The position numbers and the translations under genes were made by a program. A DNA stretch of 64,000 nucleotides from Tricholoma matsutake (taxonomy: Eukaryota; Basidiomycota; Agaricomycetes; Agaricales; Tricholomataceae): the NCBI GenBank assembly GCA_026075535.2, contig AP026541.1, positions 10,788,001 to 10,852,000 on the forward strand, given 5' to 3'. Below the pieces are notes generated by a model that saw nothing but the letters and a program-made list of their open reading frames with translations, was not told the DNA's origin and searched no databases. Positions 32,724-42,859 of the stretch are shown here, piece by piece (positions within the stretch are counted from its first letter, which is position 1; each line of letters starts with the position of its first letter).

Positions 32724-33158
32724 TATAAGGGCAACCTCAGCCTCTAGCAAAGGGAAATCCGAAGTCAAAATTATACTACATATTACAGGGATTGGGGGCA
32801 CACCTAGCAAAGGGAAATCCAAAGAGAAAACTCTAAGGATCCCTTTGCTGATGCCCAATATATGTGAAGATGACAAAAATCAAATAATAACCTAAAAATA
32901 AAAAAGGTGGAGATAGGCAGATCAAGGCCACCAAATGACATCATACCAAGGGGTAGATGTCGGAAGGGGTGCTCTGCCTCTAAATATAGAACTGTCAACA
33001 TGCACAAACATGATAGAAAGGGAAATTAGTAATAAAATCTGCAAAAATCATAGAAAATGAAGAATAGAAGGAAATGAAGTGAGGAAAAATATAGAACAAA
33101 CGTAAAAAATAGGAGAAACACACAGGGCACCCCCACTAGTCCCACTAGTTCCCTTACA
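32724..33158 (-). repeat. 3' LTR of gypsy element A2
   Basis: About 435 bp and very similar to 37,172-37,603; related to 9,027-9,445. On the minus strand it runs TGTAAGGG to CCTTATA. The polypurine tract AGAGAGGGGGTGA lies at 33,159-33,173. Confidence 0.95.
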
Positions 33159-33361
33159 TCACCCCCTCTCTAAGATGCATCACCCTGATGCATTCAAAAT
33201 CACATACGACCAAAGTCAGTGACTTGAATGTGACGCAGTGCAGCAGTGTGCCGTTGGTGGAATTCCTTGACTAACCGAGGGGCATTCACATCAGACTCTT
33301 CGACCCATGAGTTCTCCTCATACCCATAACCCTTCCAATGCACCAAATACTGGAGTTTTTC

Positions 33362-34150
33362 TCAACGCAACTGGCTGTCCAAGATTGACTCGACTTTGTA
33401 TTGGGGTTCTCCCTCAATCACTGTAGGCGGTGGTGGTGGGTGTGAATGGCATCCTGGGAATGGATCTGGGGGAGCTGGAAGGAGTTTGACAACATGGAAG
33501 ACTGGGTGGAGTCTGGACATGGAGGCTGGGAAGCGTAGATGATAGACATGCACTTGACAATGGGGAAAGGTCCCAGGAAGCGATGAGCAAGTTTCTTGGA
33601 TGGATGCATAGTGGAGATGTCACTGGAGTCAAGATAAACTCGATCACCAAGCTTGTACTGAGGGGTCGGAGAATGGTGTTGGTTGTAAAAGCATGCCATG
33701 TCGTCCTTTGCCTTTGCCTCCTCCAAGCTATCCTGCATGCATTCTGTGAACTCATTCACTGTCTCGATGTGTGAGGGAGTTTGGCAAGGTTCAAATCCCA
33801 TGCATGGATGTCGTCCAGTGTCTAAGAGGAAAGGGGTCTGTTGAGTGGAAGGACATGGTTGTTGTATCTGAACTTGGCCAAGGGGAGAAGATCATCCCAA
33901 TTGTCCTGGCGTTCATTGACAAAGATGCAGATGTACTGCTCCAGTTCCTGGTTGACTCACTCAGTCTGGCTGTCAGTTTGTGGGTGATAAGCAGTCAAAG
34001 CAAGGAGTTTGATCCCCAGAAGTTGGTACAGCTCATGAGTGAACTCTGCCATGAACTGAGGGCCATGAGCAGAGAGGAAAGCACCAGGAAGTCCATGTAA
34101 TTTCCACACATGGTGGAGGTAGAGTCGGGCAGCACCCAGGGCACTGACAG
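33362..34150 (-). pseudogene. gypsy element A2 integrase C-terminus and chromodomain remnant
   Basis: Minus strand, downstream of the 535-bp deletion junction. A YKLGDRVYLDSSDISTMHP integrase-tail motif (about 33,650), RFLGPFPIVK and a PVFHVVKLLP segment (about 33,510). The chromodomain is at 33,400-33,230, in frame pieces with [11 protein letters not shown]. The Asp, Asp and zinc ligands of the integrase core are in the deleted part. Confidence 0.75.
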
Positions 34151-35800
34151 AATGGTGAACAGGTCTGGCTGCAACAACACAATGTTTTGGTTGTCATCAC
34201 TGCCATCCCCATGGTCTGCACATTGGGAGAGGGCATTGGTCTTCCCCATGCTGCAACCCAGATGGTGGTGCAAGGAGAAGTTGAATCTGGATAGATACAG
34301 GGACCAACAAGCTTGGTGACAGTTCAATTTCTTGGCCGTCATAAAGTACTTGAGATTCTTGTGATCTGTCCAAATTTCCACCTGTGTTGGGCACCCTCAA
34401 GGAAGTGTTGCCACTCCTCAACTGCATGCATTATCACCAACATCTCCTTGTCATGGATCTCATAGTTTTTCTCTACAGCACCAAGGCTTTTGGAGTAGAA
34501 CACAACAGGATGCCACTTCTGGTCCTCCAGAGACTGCTGAGACAACATGGCGCCTGTCGCAAAGTCAGAACTGTCAGCTTCTACATGAAAAGGACATGAA
34601 TCATCAGCAAAGGTAAGAATGGGAGCAGAAGTGACCATCTCCTTAAGCTTTTCAAATGCCTCCTGTTGTGCATTATCCCACCTCCATGCCTCCTTTCCTG
34701 TCAAGTCCAACAGTGGTCGTGCATGATGTGAGAAATCCTTGATAAAACGCCAATAGAAATTGATGAAGCCCAGGAAAGACTGCACCTCTTTCTTGTTTGT
34801 GGGTGTTGGCCAAGCTGTGACCCCGTTCACCTTGATAGGATCCATCTCCACCTGACCCTCTGAGATAATCAGGCTGAGGTACTTGACCTTGGTCTTCTCA
34901 AACTCGCACTTGTCCTGACAAAGGTAGAGTTTGTACTGTCAAAGCTGTTCTAGGATGAGGCGCGTGATGCAACAGTGCTCTTCAACCGTGCGAGTGAAGA
35001 TGAGGATGTTGTCAAGATAGATGCAAACAACACCTTCGAGGATGAGGTCATGGAAAATGTTGTTCATCATGGTCTGAAAGGTGGCAGGACTATTAGTAAG
35101 GCCAAAGAACATGACGAGCAGTTCAAAAAGACCATGGTTGGTATGAAAGGCTGCCTTCCACTCATCTTCCTCCTTTATCCTCACATTATTGTAGCCCCAA
35201 TGGATGTCGAGCTTGGTGAGGTATCAGGCTCCAGGGAGCTGGTTCACAAGTTCAGAGATGAGAGGTAATGGGTAGCAATTTTTGACTGTGATGTTGTTGA
35301 GCCTTCTGTAGTCTTGAACTGGTCAAAGTGAGCCATCCTTCTTCTTGACAAAGAAAAAGGGAGAGGCCATGGGTGACTTCAATGGTTGAATACATCCAGA
35401 GGCCAGGTGCTTGTCAATGAACTGGTCAAGCTGTCACTGTTCTTCAGGAGAGAGAGGATAGACCTTGCAGGATGAAGGGGTTGCACCAGGGGTGTGTTTG
35501 ATTGTGTGATCCCATGGCTTGCGTGCAGGGAGAGAGTCAAACGATTCCTTGGAGAACATGTCTCCAAACTCATGGAGATGAGGGAGAAAGGAATTAGTAG
35601 AGGATTTAGCAGCATTGTTTTTGTGGAAGGCCTCGGCGAGGCATTGGGATATGTTTGATGTAGCACACACCTCGTGTGATGGACGAATTGCAGTGTAGAA
35701 GATCCAATCACCTTCCTCCACTTCCTCTGGCTTCTCATCATCATCATCCGAGTCCGGCATCAGATCAGGAACCCCTTCCAACTCCACTTCAGGTACAGGC
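33995..35800 (-). pseudogene. gypsy element A2 reverse transcriptase and RNase H
   Basis: The RT N-terminus is at 35,787-35,340 (HTPGATPSSCKVYPLSPEEQ then [18 protein letters not shown]). The catalytic part (35,184-34,939) shows [12 protein letters not shown] and YLDNILIF: the second catalytic Asp is Asn, from GACGAC to GACAAC, the same CpG loss as in element C. RNase H (34,851-33,995) has FHVEADSSDFATGAMLSQQ and IWTDHKNLKYFMTAKKLN. One frameshift lies near 34,385 and a stop follows KKDGSL. Confidence 0.85.
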
Positions 35801-36060
35801 AGGGGTCCAGCATGACACTTCTGAGTACGTTGTATTGCGGCCTTCTGTCCACAATGTTCTTGCCTGGCTTCTATGAAACAAGTGTGATAGCGGGATGGAC
35901 ATCAGCTCATGGTAACCTCCCCAGTACGCCAGTTGACCTCTGGGTTATGGTCTCGAAGCCATGGATAGCCCAAAATCACCTTTTGCTTTCCTAATTGAGT
36001 GACAGCAAAAAGGGCATGCTCACTATGATCTTTGTAATGGAGGACCAGGTCTACAACCTC

Positions 36061-36420
36061 TCAGATGGCACCAGCTTCATTTGGGGACCCATCCACATTA
36101 TAAACAGGCATCAGATGCGAGAGTGAGTGAGTGTTCAGGTGGTGTTGTTGTGCAAGATGGGCATCAATGAAGAGACCGGTCACACCAGAGTCCAGGAGCA
36201 TGGAGACACCAAGTGTCTGTCCAGTGTCAGTAGTCTGTAGTTCAATTGCTAGGTTCAAGGGATGTGTATCATTTGTGAGTTGGTTCTCATCACAGAGTGA
36301 AGCAGCTTCATACCAAGCATAGATATCGTCTGCTGGGCACCCTTCCAACATCTGTGCAATCTGGTCCTGAATTTCTCAATTGAGACCCCATCAGAACTTC
36401 ACCACCACTGGTAGCCCACT
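36061..36420 (-). pseudogene. gypsy element A2 protease
   Basis: The retropepsin-like motif MLLDSGVTGLFIDAHLAQQH lies at about 36,200-36,140, followed by MPVYNVDGSPNEAGAI. It sits between gag and RT as expected and follows a gag C-terminal segment with CDENQ. A TGA stop follows AGAI. Confidence 0.75.
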
Positions 36421-37171
36421 CCTATATCCTGCCATGTCCACCAAATCCTTAAACTCATCAATATAATCATCCACGGATTGATGTGCCTGGTGGTAAGAGG
36501 ATGACTCGAGCCATGTCACTGCTTGGTGGCGCTCATTGAGGGGACAAAAGTGGCATACAAACTCAGCTCAAAAGTCACCCCAAGTGGAGAAAGGTAGAGA
36601 ACTGAGCTCTTTAGTTTGGCGTAGAATACAGTCCACATAGAGATAGGCGCATTCAGATTTCATGTATGTGAAGGCCCAATAAATTTTTGCAGCCTCATCA
36701 ACAAATTGATGCGACTGGAGACTGATGTATAACTCACAGGAGTTAAGGAATGCATGCCCCTGCGCACATGCACCATTGAATTCAGTGGGGGGAGAACAGT
36801 TTGATCTGGGCGTGCTCTTTAGTGGGCGCATTTGGCAGCACGTCATTGTTGGGTGTGCTTGGAGTCGCAATGGGGGGAATATTGGTTGTAGGGTTAGTCT
36901 GGAGGGTCCTGACAAAGTTTTTGATCGTAGATTTAAGCGAATCCATTTGCGTGCATATTCCAGAAACATTGCTTTCAAGCGTGTCGAGGTGCTCTGATGT
37001 GTCCATGTCGCTAGGGGGCACATTTGGCAAAAATAGCAGTGCAGTAAAGGCGAGACTGTCTGGAACAGTGTGTAGGGAGTCTGTGGAGCTTTGGGAAGTG
37101 TCGTCCACTCTGTACCTGCCTATCTTGGGCAGTGTGTTCGTGATTTCAGGCCTTAGGAGAGAGTTTTCTAC
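36421..37171 (-). pseudogene. gypsy element A2 gag
   Basis: The N-terminal part (about 37,170-36,800) begins just outside the LTR and includes SEHLDTLESNVSGICTQMDSL, a likely coiled coil. After a frameshift near 36,800 the capsid-like part reads FNGACAQGHAFLNSCELYI and IYWAFTYMKSECAYLYVDC (36,790-36,570). It ends after HQAHQSVDDYIDEFKDLVDM (about 36,470). Confidence 0.7.
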
Positions 37172-37603
37172 TATAAAGGCAACCTCAGCCTCTAGCAAAG
37201 AAAAATCTGAAGTCAAAATTATACTACATATTACAGGGATTGGGGGCACACCTAGCAAAGGGAAATCCAAAGATAAAACTCTAAGGATCCCTTTGCCGAT
37301 GCCCAATATATGTGAAGACGACAAAAATCAAATAATAACCTAAAAATAGAAAAGGCAGAGATAGGCAGATCAAGGCCACCAAATGACATCATACCAAGGG
37401 GTAGATGTCGGAAGGGGTGCTCTGCCTCTAAATATAGAACTGTCAACATGCACAAACATGATAGAAAGGGAAATTAGTAATAAAATCTGGAAAAACCATA
37501 GAAAATGAAGAATAGAAGGAAATGAAGTGAGGAAAAATATAGAACAAATGTAAAAAATAGGAGAAACACACAGGGCACCCCTAGTCCCCCTAGTCCCCTT
37601 ACA
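37172..37603 (-). repeat. 5' LTR of gypsy element A2
   Basis: 432 bp, matching 32,724-33,158. Downstream target duplication GACAG at 37,604-37,608. Confidence 0.95.
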
Positions 37604-37608
37604 GACAG

Positions 37609-38418
37609 ATATTCATGATATGCATTTGGGACCCACTCCTCCACTGGCTTCTCCACCTTCACTACATTCCTATCCCATGACTGTCCTCCATGAATTGCTC
37701 TAAAGGTTTGCTTCTGCTCTTCCTTCTCAATCATGATCAGAACTTCCCCATTTAACATTTCCTCATCCTTCACTTCCTCCATTGTAACAGAATACTTCCT
37801 TGGACATTCTTTCTCTTTCTTTTCCTTCTTCTCCTTTTTTACCTTCCTCCCATACACATTACATTCCTTAGGACAATGAGTCATTTGTATTTTCCCAGTC
37901 TTCCAATCAATTTCTGGATTATGCTTGCATAACCATGGACATCCTATTATTAGACTGGTTTTCCTGAGATTGCACACTTAGAATATGGCTTGTTCCTGAT
38001 GCCCCTGATACTTTAGTACCATGATCACCTCCTTAATGATTCCTCGATGATTAACTGTTCCATCAATATTATACACCATTATCAGTTGCAATAGCTTGTG
38101 TGTGCTAATACCACATCTGGTAATTAGGGACTGATTAATAAATAATCCTGTAGCACCACTATTGAGCAACACCTCCACATCAATCACTACATGTGTGTCC
38201 ACTGTCTTCAATCCTACAGTCAAGGTAATTTCAGGTTCTATTTGCACAGAGTGAATAAAGAATTTAGGGGTTTTCAGAAATAGCACTTGGCAATTTTCTT
38301 TGTCACATGAATCACAACTGTTGTACTCCTCATCAATTTTCTTTTCTGGTTTGCCCTGGGTTTCCTCAGATACTAATACATTGTAACAATTCTGGGTCAC
38401 CAATAGGGAAACCTTCAC
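37609..38418 (-). pseudogene. gypsy element C protease and start of RT region
   Basis: Two adjoining minus-strand ORFs. The protease (38,418-37,978) has VLLNSGATGLFINQSL, with Asn where the catalytic Asp is expected, again a G-to-A change, and a MVYNIDGTVNHRGII flap-side segment. It continues in the next ORF with TSLIIGCPWLCKHNPEIDW, a Lys/Glu-rich linker and VPNAYHEYLSV, where the A2 insertion interrupts the frame. Confidence 0.8.
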
Positions 38419-39513
38419 TGGGACTCTTCCACAAAATTCTTCTGTCTGCCTTCCTCCTGCTTCACTTCCTCAATTGTAGCTTCCCTAATCTTTCTCTTCT
38501 GCCTGCAATTCCTAGAAATATGTCCTAACTGTCCACAGTTAAAACATTTAAGTGGGGCCCATCTCCCTGCTTGGTCAATCTCCATAGCATCTGGTGCTGC
38601 TGACTCTGCAACAATAGGTGTCACTGCCATGGCTGGTGGCAGTGCCCTCAGAGTTTGCACCTGAGGCACCTTTCCTTTCTCAGACTTTCCTCCTGATGGC
38701 TTCCCAAATTTACTACTTCCATACATCAACTTTGATTCAGCCTGTTCCTGCCAATATTGCTGATCAAGGTGCATCGCCCAATTACACCACTCATCCAACT
38801 TATCTGGCATAGAAGGTAGTCAGTAGATAGACTTGAATAAAGAGGGATTTAATCCTGCTTTTAAAAATTCTACCAACATGGCTTCTATCATGTCTGTTTG
38901 CAAAGCTTCTGCTTTGAACTGCAAAATAAATTCATCCACTGTTAGGGAACCTTGGCACATGGTTTTTAATTTGGCATTGGCTGTTGCCTTTGGGTTAGGG
39001 TTCCCCAAACTGTGCCTCCAATCTCTTGAAAAATTCCTTGAAAGTTGCAAATGGTTTATTTGCTGTGGCAATTTGATTAATAGCCTCATTTCTCCAGAAC
39101 TGTGCTTTCCCCCCCTGAATGTATGAGCGAGCAAACATTATCCTAGACTCAGCTGTATGAAACTCTGGCTTCCTCCCATGGATGTACAATACTATAGAGC
39201 TGATGAAGGATTTTGTATTCTCCATGGTACCGTCAAAGATTTGTGGGGGAATGTACTTAGGTAAGCACACTTTTCCATTTTCAGACTTCTCCACCATCTG
39301 CACATCATCCTGTGACACCCACTCCACCATCTCCTCCATCTCATCATCTCTGTCTACTGTCGTCTCTGGCTGTACTTCTGCTTGTCTGGGCTGTGATGCT
39401 GCCAACACTGACACTAATTGCAACACTTGTGCTGTAAGCACATCAATCTTCACCTCTAGTGCTGTTGTGGGAATGGGATTAGAATTGGGATTAGAAGTTG
39501 ATGGTTTGGACAT
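38419..39513 (-). pseudogene. gypsy element C gag with zinc knuckle
   Basis: The ATG at 39,513 is 45 bp inside the target duplication of the composite element. The capsid-like core reads PPQIFDGTMENTKSFISSI and FKEFFKRLEAQFG. It continues in another frame at about 39,000 with TVDEFILQFKAEALQTD. The CCHC knuckle CFNCGQLGHISRNC is at about 38,545-38,505. One frameshift (about 39,000) and a stop (about 38,818) break a gag of roughly 360 residues. Confidence 0.85.
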
Positions 39514-39824
39514 AACAGATATATCTGTGATGAATCACTTCTTTGGCTAAGGTGCCTAATCTCGACTGTAATTTACCCTCCCCCACCTATTCCGGTCAGA
39601 GTCCAGTTATTCTGGTTGGAGTCCAATTATTCTGGTTGGAGTCCAGTTATTCCAGTCAGAGTCCAGTTATTCTGATTGGAGTCCAGTTATTCTGGTCGGA
39701 GTCCAGTTATTCCAGTTATTCTGACCAGATTCTGGTTACTCCAGATGCTCAACTTAGAGTATATACCCTAATGGATAGTCAAATTTCAAGTCTTAAGTTG
39801 TCAAAGTGCCTACAAAATATATTT

Positions 39825-39914
39825 GTGCAGAGTAAGGATTGAACTCAAGATATCTTGATTAGAGTGATCACATGACAAATTAAACATGTGTGCTTAACCA
39901 GTTGAGCCACAGGA
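39825..39914 (-). repeat. tRNA-like module (copy 2, left)
   Basis: Minus strand A-box-like TGGCTCAACTGGTTAAGCA and B-box-like TGAGTTCAATCC, outward-facing. Differs from the copy at 21,060-21,152 by a few transitions. Confidence 0.55.
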
Positions 39915-40007
39915 GAATTATTAGATAGTAATATAATGTTTATTCATGACACTCTAATTTTTTTTGGAGTAGTGAAAGATCAAATTTTTTTAATTAACCA
40001 CATCCCT

Positions 40008-40270
40008 CACATTGAATGCGAGGGAGTGGGGATGATTGTGATTACATAGATAAACAAAAAATCCTCCCTCTCACAAGATGCGAGAGGGAGTTTTATTTAT
40101 ATACATAAAAAGCTAACCCCTCATGCCGAATGCGAGGGGGGAGGTAAAAACATGAAGAAAAAAATCCCTCCCCCATGCAAAACAGGGGAGGGGTGGCACA
40201 ATACTAATAAATAATTAAAAGTACAAAAAAAATCCCTCCCCACACAAAGTGCGGGGGAGGGGGAGGGGAT
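40008..40270. repeat. ladder of five C-rich/G-rich hairpins (copy 2)
   Basis: Same five inverted repeats in the same order as 21,238-21,512. Some arms keep pairing while sequence differs (for example CCCTCTCACAAGATGCGAGAGGG is a better match here than in copy 1). Confidence 0.75.
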
Positions 40271-40289
40271 GCGACCCCGCTGTTGTCTG

Positions 40290-40785
40290 TTCTTCCACCC
40301 ATGATCCACCCCACAAGCAGTTGCTCATGAGGCTGGGGGTAGGTGGCTTGTCATCATTGTCGTTCCACCCACGATCCACCCCATGAGCAGTTGCTCATGA
40401 GGCTGGGGGCAGGTGGTGCATTGTCGTCTCCTATCCCTGCACCTGGGCACCGTTCCACCCACGTTCCACCCCACGAGCAGTTGCTCGTGAGGCTGGGGGT
40501 GGGTGGTGTGTCATTGTCGTCTCCTGTCCCTGTGCCTGGGCATCATTCCACCCACAATCCACCCCATGAGCAGTTGCTCATGAGGCTGGGGGTGGGTGGC
40601 TTGTCATCATTGTTGTTCCACCCACAATCCACCCCACAAGCAGTTGCTCGTGAGGCTGGGGGCGGGTGGTGTGTCATTGTCATCTCCTGTCCCTGCACCT
40701 GGGCATCATTCCACCCACAATCCACCCCATGAGCAGTTGCTCGTGAGGCTGGGGGTGGGTGGCTTGTCGTTGTTTGTCACTGTTG
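40290..40785. repeat. palindromic minisatellite, six units (copy 2)
   Basis: Units at about 40,292, 40,361, 40,451, 40,545, 40,614 and 40,707. The spacing pattern 69-90-94 is repeated, showing that a three-unit block of about 253 bp was duplicated relative to copy 1. Each unit has a GAGCAGTTGCTC-type core. Confidence 0.8.
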
Positions 40786-41039
40786 TCCCCTGTCTGGATT
40801 TCTGTTTTTTTCTTTTTTTTTTTTTGGGGGGGGGGGTTTGGGCACATCAGTGCAACATGGCATGAGTACAGAGGTTGGTGGGTGCTTACTAGGCAGGTAC
40901 CCCCCTTCTGGGGTCTCCTGGCATCCCTCTGCACCCTCCTAGCCCATGTCGACAGCCTCACATCCCATTTGTATGGGGAGGAGGGGATCGGGTGGGCGTG
41001 GGTGTGGGTTGCGCGTTTTTCATCGTGGCAGGTCGTCCC

Positions 41040-41640
41040 CAGTAGTATACAACCTAAAAAGCAATAAATTACAATTAGTTAGTTTATAAAAACAAAAAGC
41101 AAATGAAAAAAACTCACATAGGGCCCAAACAACATGATCTCTGTCGTTTGGGCCCATGTTGGCTCATTTGCAGGTGGTGGCATCCTTACTAGTAGATTAT
41201 AACCTAGAAAACTAAAAAAATGAGTTAGTTAGTTTATTAAAACAAAAACCAAACAAAAAAAACTTATGTAGGGCCCAAACAACACAATCTGCGTCATTTG
41301 GGCCCGCGTTGGCTTGTTTGTGAGTGGTGGCATCGTTGCTAGTAGATTATAACCTAGAAAGCTAAAAAAAGGTTAGTTAGTTTATAAAAACAAAAAGCAA
41401 ATGAAAAAAACCTTACTTAGGGCCCAAACGACGTGATCTGCATTGTTTGGGCCTGTGTTCTGTCCAATCATGTCATTTGGGCCCATGTTCTGTCTGGCAG
41501 TTGAGTAGAACCTATAAAACAAATGAAACAAGTTAGTTAGTATGAAAAAACAAGAAGCAAACAAAAAAAAACATACTTAGGCCCCAAACAATGTGATCTG
41601 CGTCGTTTGGGCCCACGTTCTGTCCAGTTGGCTTGTTTGA
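41040..41640 (-). repeat. exon-intron-like tandem units (copy 2)
   Basis: Four to five minus-strand units, palindromes at about 41,122, 41,271, 41,421 and 41,582. Donor (GTAAGT-like), CTAACTAAC and CTAG acceptor positions are kept in each. One extra partial unit near 41,465-41,500 is a local duplication of the GGGCCCATGTTCTGTC segment. Confidence 0.7.
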
Positions 41641-41877
41641 AGGTGGTGGTGATGGTGGCAATGGGCATGGGAATGGTGGTGGTGGGTGTGCATGCAGTGG
41701 TGGTGGTAGAGTGGAGAGGAGGAGGAGGCGGCATTGGCGACAGTGGTGGTGGTGGTTGTGAGCTGGCAGTCACGTGTCATGTGTCATGCGTATGCATACT
41801 TATTAATTATTCCGTTAATGGCTGTGATTAACTACGTACCTTGGTTGGGTAATAAAAGTATTAAATGTATGCCCAAG

Positions 41878-41962
41878 AATAATTGCTTGGTAGCTCAGTG
41901 GTTAAGCGTGCTGTTATGTATGCAGACCCAAGGTCGAGTGTTCAATTCTTGATGTGTGTCGA
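41878..41962 (+). repeat. tRNA-like module (copy 2, right)
   Basis: Plus strand A-box-like TAGCTCAGTGGTTAAGCG and B-box-like GTGTTCAATTC, outward-facing toward the right TIR. Confidence 0.5.
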
Positions 41963-42451
41963 ACTTTTATTTGGGAAAGCACATGCATTCTGGTTATTCC
42001 AGTTAGTCCAGTTATTCCTGTTATTCCAGTTGTGATGAGTCCAGTCAGATTCCAGGGATTCCGGCTGTAAATTGGATCCTTATTCTGACCAGAATTGTGC
42101 TGCATAGGGAAAACTACATACAAAAAAAATTCCACCAGATTCCAGAATCCAACCGGAATAGGTGGGGGAGTGTAAAGTACTCAATCTCGAAGTCATCACT
42201 GAATTTGGCTTGTAACTAAAATAGTTGTCCAAATAGAGTGATGTAAATCATAACTAAACCAGATCCAGTTGGTTGTCTGGTTGCAGCTGTCCTAATGATA
42301 AGTGCTGCCTCTCGATCACTCGCAGTTGCAATGTAAGGTGAGGCCTGGCATCAGCTTGTGCCGAAAGGATGAGTAATCAGATGTGGCATGATGAAACAAT
42401 GATATATGCACAAGTAAGAGAAGGTGCACTGATATGGGTAGTTGTGTTCTT

Positions 42452-42849
42452 CTGTTAGGGTGACATTTACTATCTGCTAGCTAAGACCATGTGGCCCATG
42501 GGTTCTCTCTACAAGAAGGGGGCGGGATGCACATGCATGATGGGGAAATTGATGGTTTTGATGTGAGAAGTTATTAATAGAATAGTTGGTTGAGAAAGGT
42601 GTTTTGCACCACAAGTGTAGGTGGAATACCTAAGAGAGTCCCCTAGGTGTGTATTCAAGGTTTATATACTATGTTACATATATTGTACATTGTTGCTACT
42701 GATGTGCTCATACATGCACATACATATTGATGCATGCAAAATAAAATTCTCATGCTAGCAAAGTGTAGTGTAATTCAGCGTAATGTAGCATAATTTGATG
42801 TAATAGAATAAAATGAAATTTTATTAGGTAATGGGGCTGTTTCCTAACA
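42452..42849 (-). repeat. 5' LTR of gypsy element C
   Basis: 398 bp, TGTTAGGG ... CTAACA, pairing with 29,331-29,729. The element's untranslated leader (42,191-42,451) lies between this LTR and the composite insertion. Confidence 0.9.
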
Positions 42850-42859
42850 CACCTCACAT

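Larger units (their letters stand above)
32724..37603 (-). mobile_element. Ty3/gypsy chromodomain retrotransposon A2 (4,880 bp)
   Basis: A complete LTR-to-LTR insertion with a perfect 5-bp target duplication, inside pol of element C. Same family as A1. Compared with A1 it lacks 535 bp (A1 10,466-11,000; junction in A2 at 34,150/34,151), covering the end of RNase H and the start of integrase, but it keeps the RT stretch that A1 has lost. The LTRs differ little, so this is one of the youngest insertions here. Confidence 0.95.
39566..42182 (-). mobile_element. composite TIR element, copy 2 (2,617 bp)
   Basis: Same ends as copy 1 (CTGTAATTTACCCTCCCCC ... GGGGGAGTGTAAAGTACTC), flanked by a perfect 8-bp duplication AATCTCGA at 39,558-39,565 and 42,183-42,190. 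It sits in the leader of element C, just upstream of gag. Internal modules, in order: a TCCAGTTATTC tandem tail (39,590-39,740), minus-strand tRNA-like module (39,825-39,914), hairpin ladder (40,008-40,270), six-unit palindromic minisatellite (40,290-40,780), T/G run (40,815), exon-intron-like units (41,040-41,640, minus), His/Pro stretch (41,640-41,770) and plus-strand tRNA-like module (41,878-41,962). No transposase coding capacity. Confidence 0.85.
29331..42849 (-). mobile_element. Ty3/gypsy chromodomain retrotransposon C, with two nested insertions
   Basis: An LTR-to-LTR unit of 13.5 kb that shrinks to about 6 kb once A2 (32,724-37,603 plus its duplication) and the composite element (39,566-42,182) are removed. 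Gene order on the minus strand is gag, protease, RT, RNase H, integrase, chromodomain. All genes carry stops or frameshifts. LTR divergence is visibly greater than for A2, so C is older than its inserts. Confidence 0.9.

Noticed and set aside
32691..33007. Minus-strand ORFs repeated at 37,252-37,455 and 36,782-37,324
   Set aside because: They lie within or start within the LTRs of element A2; only the part of the last one beyond the LTR was kept, as gag.
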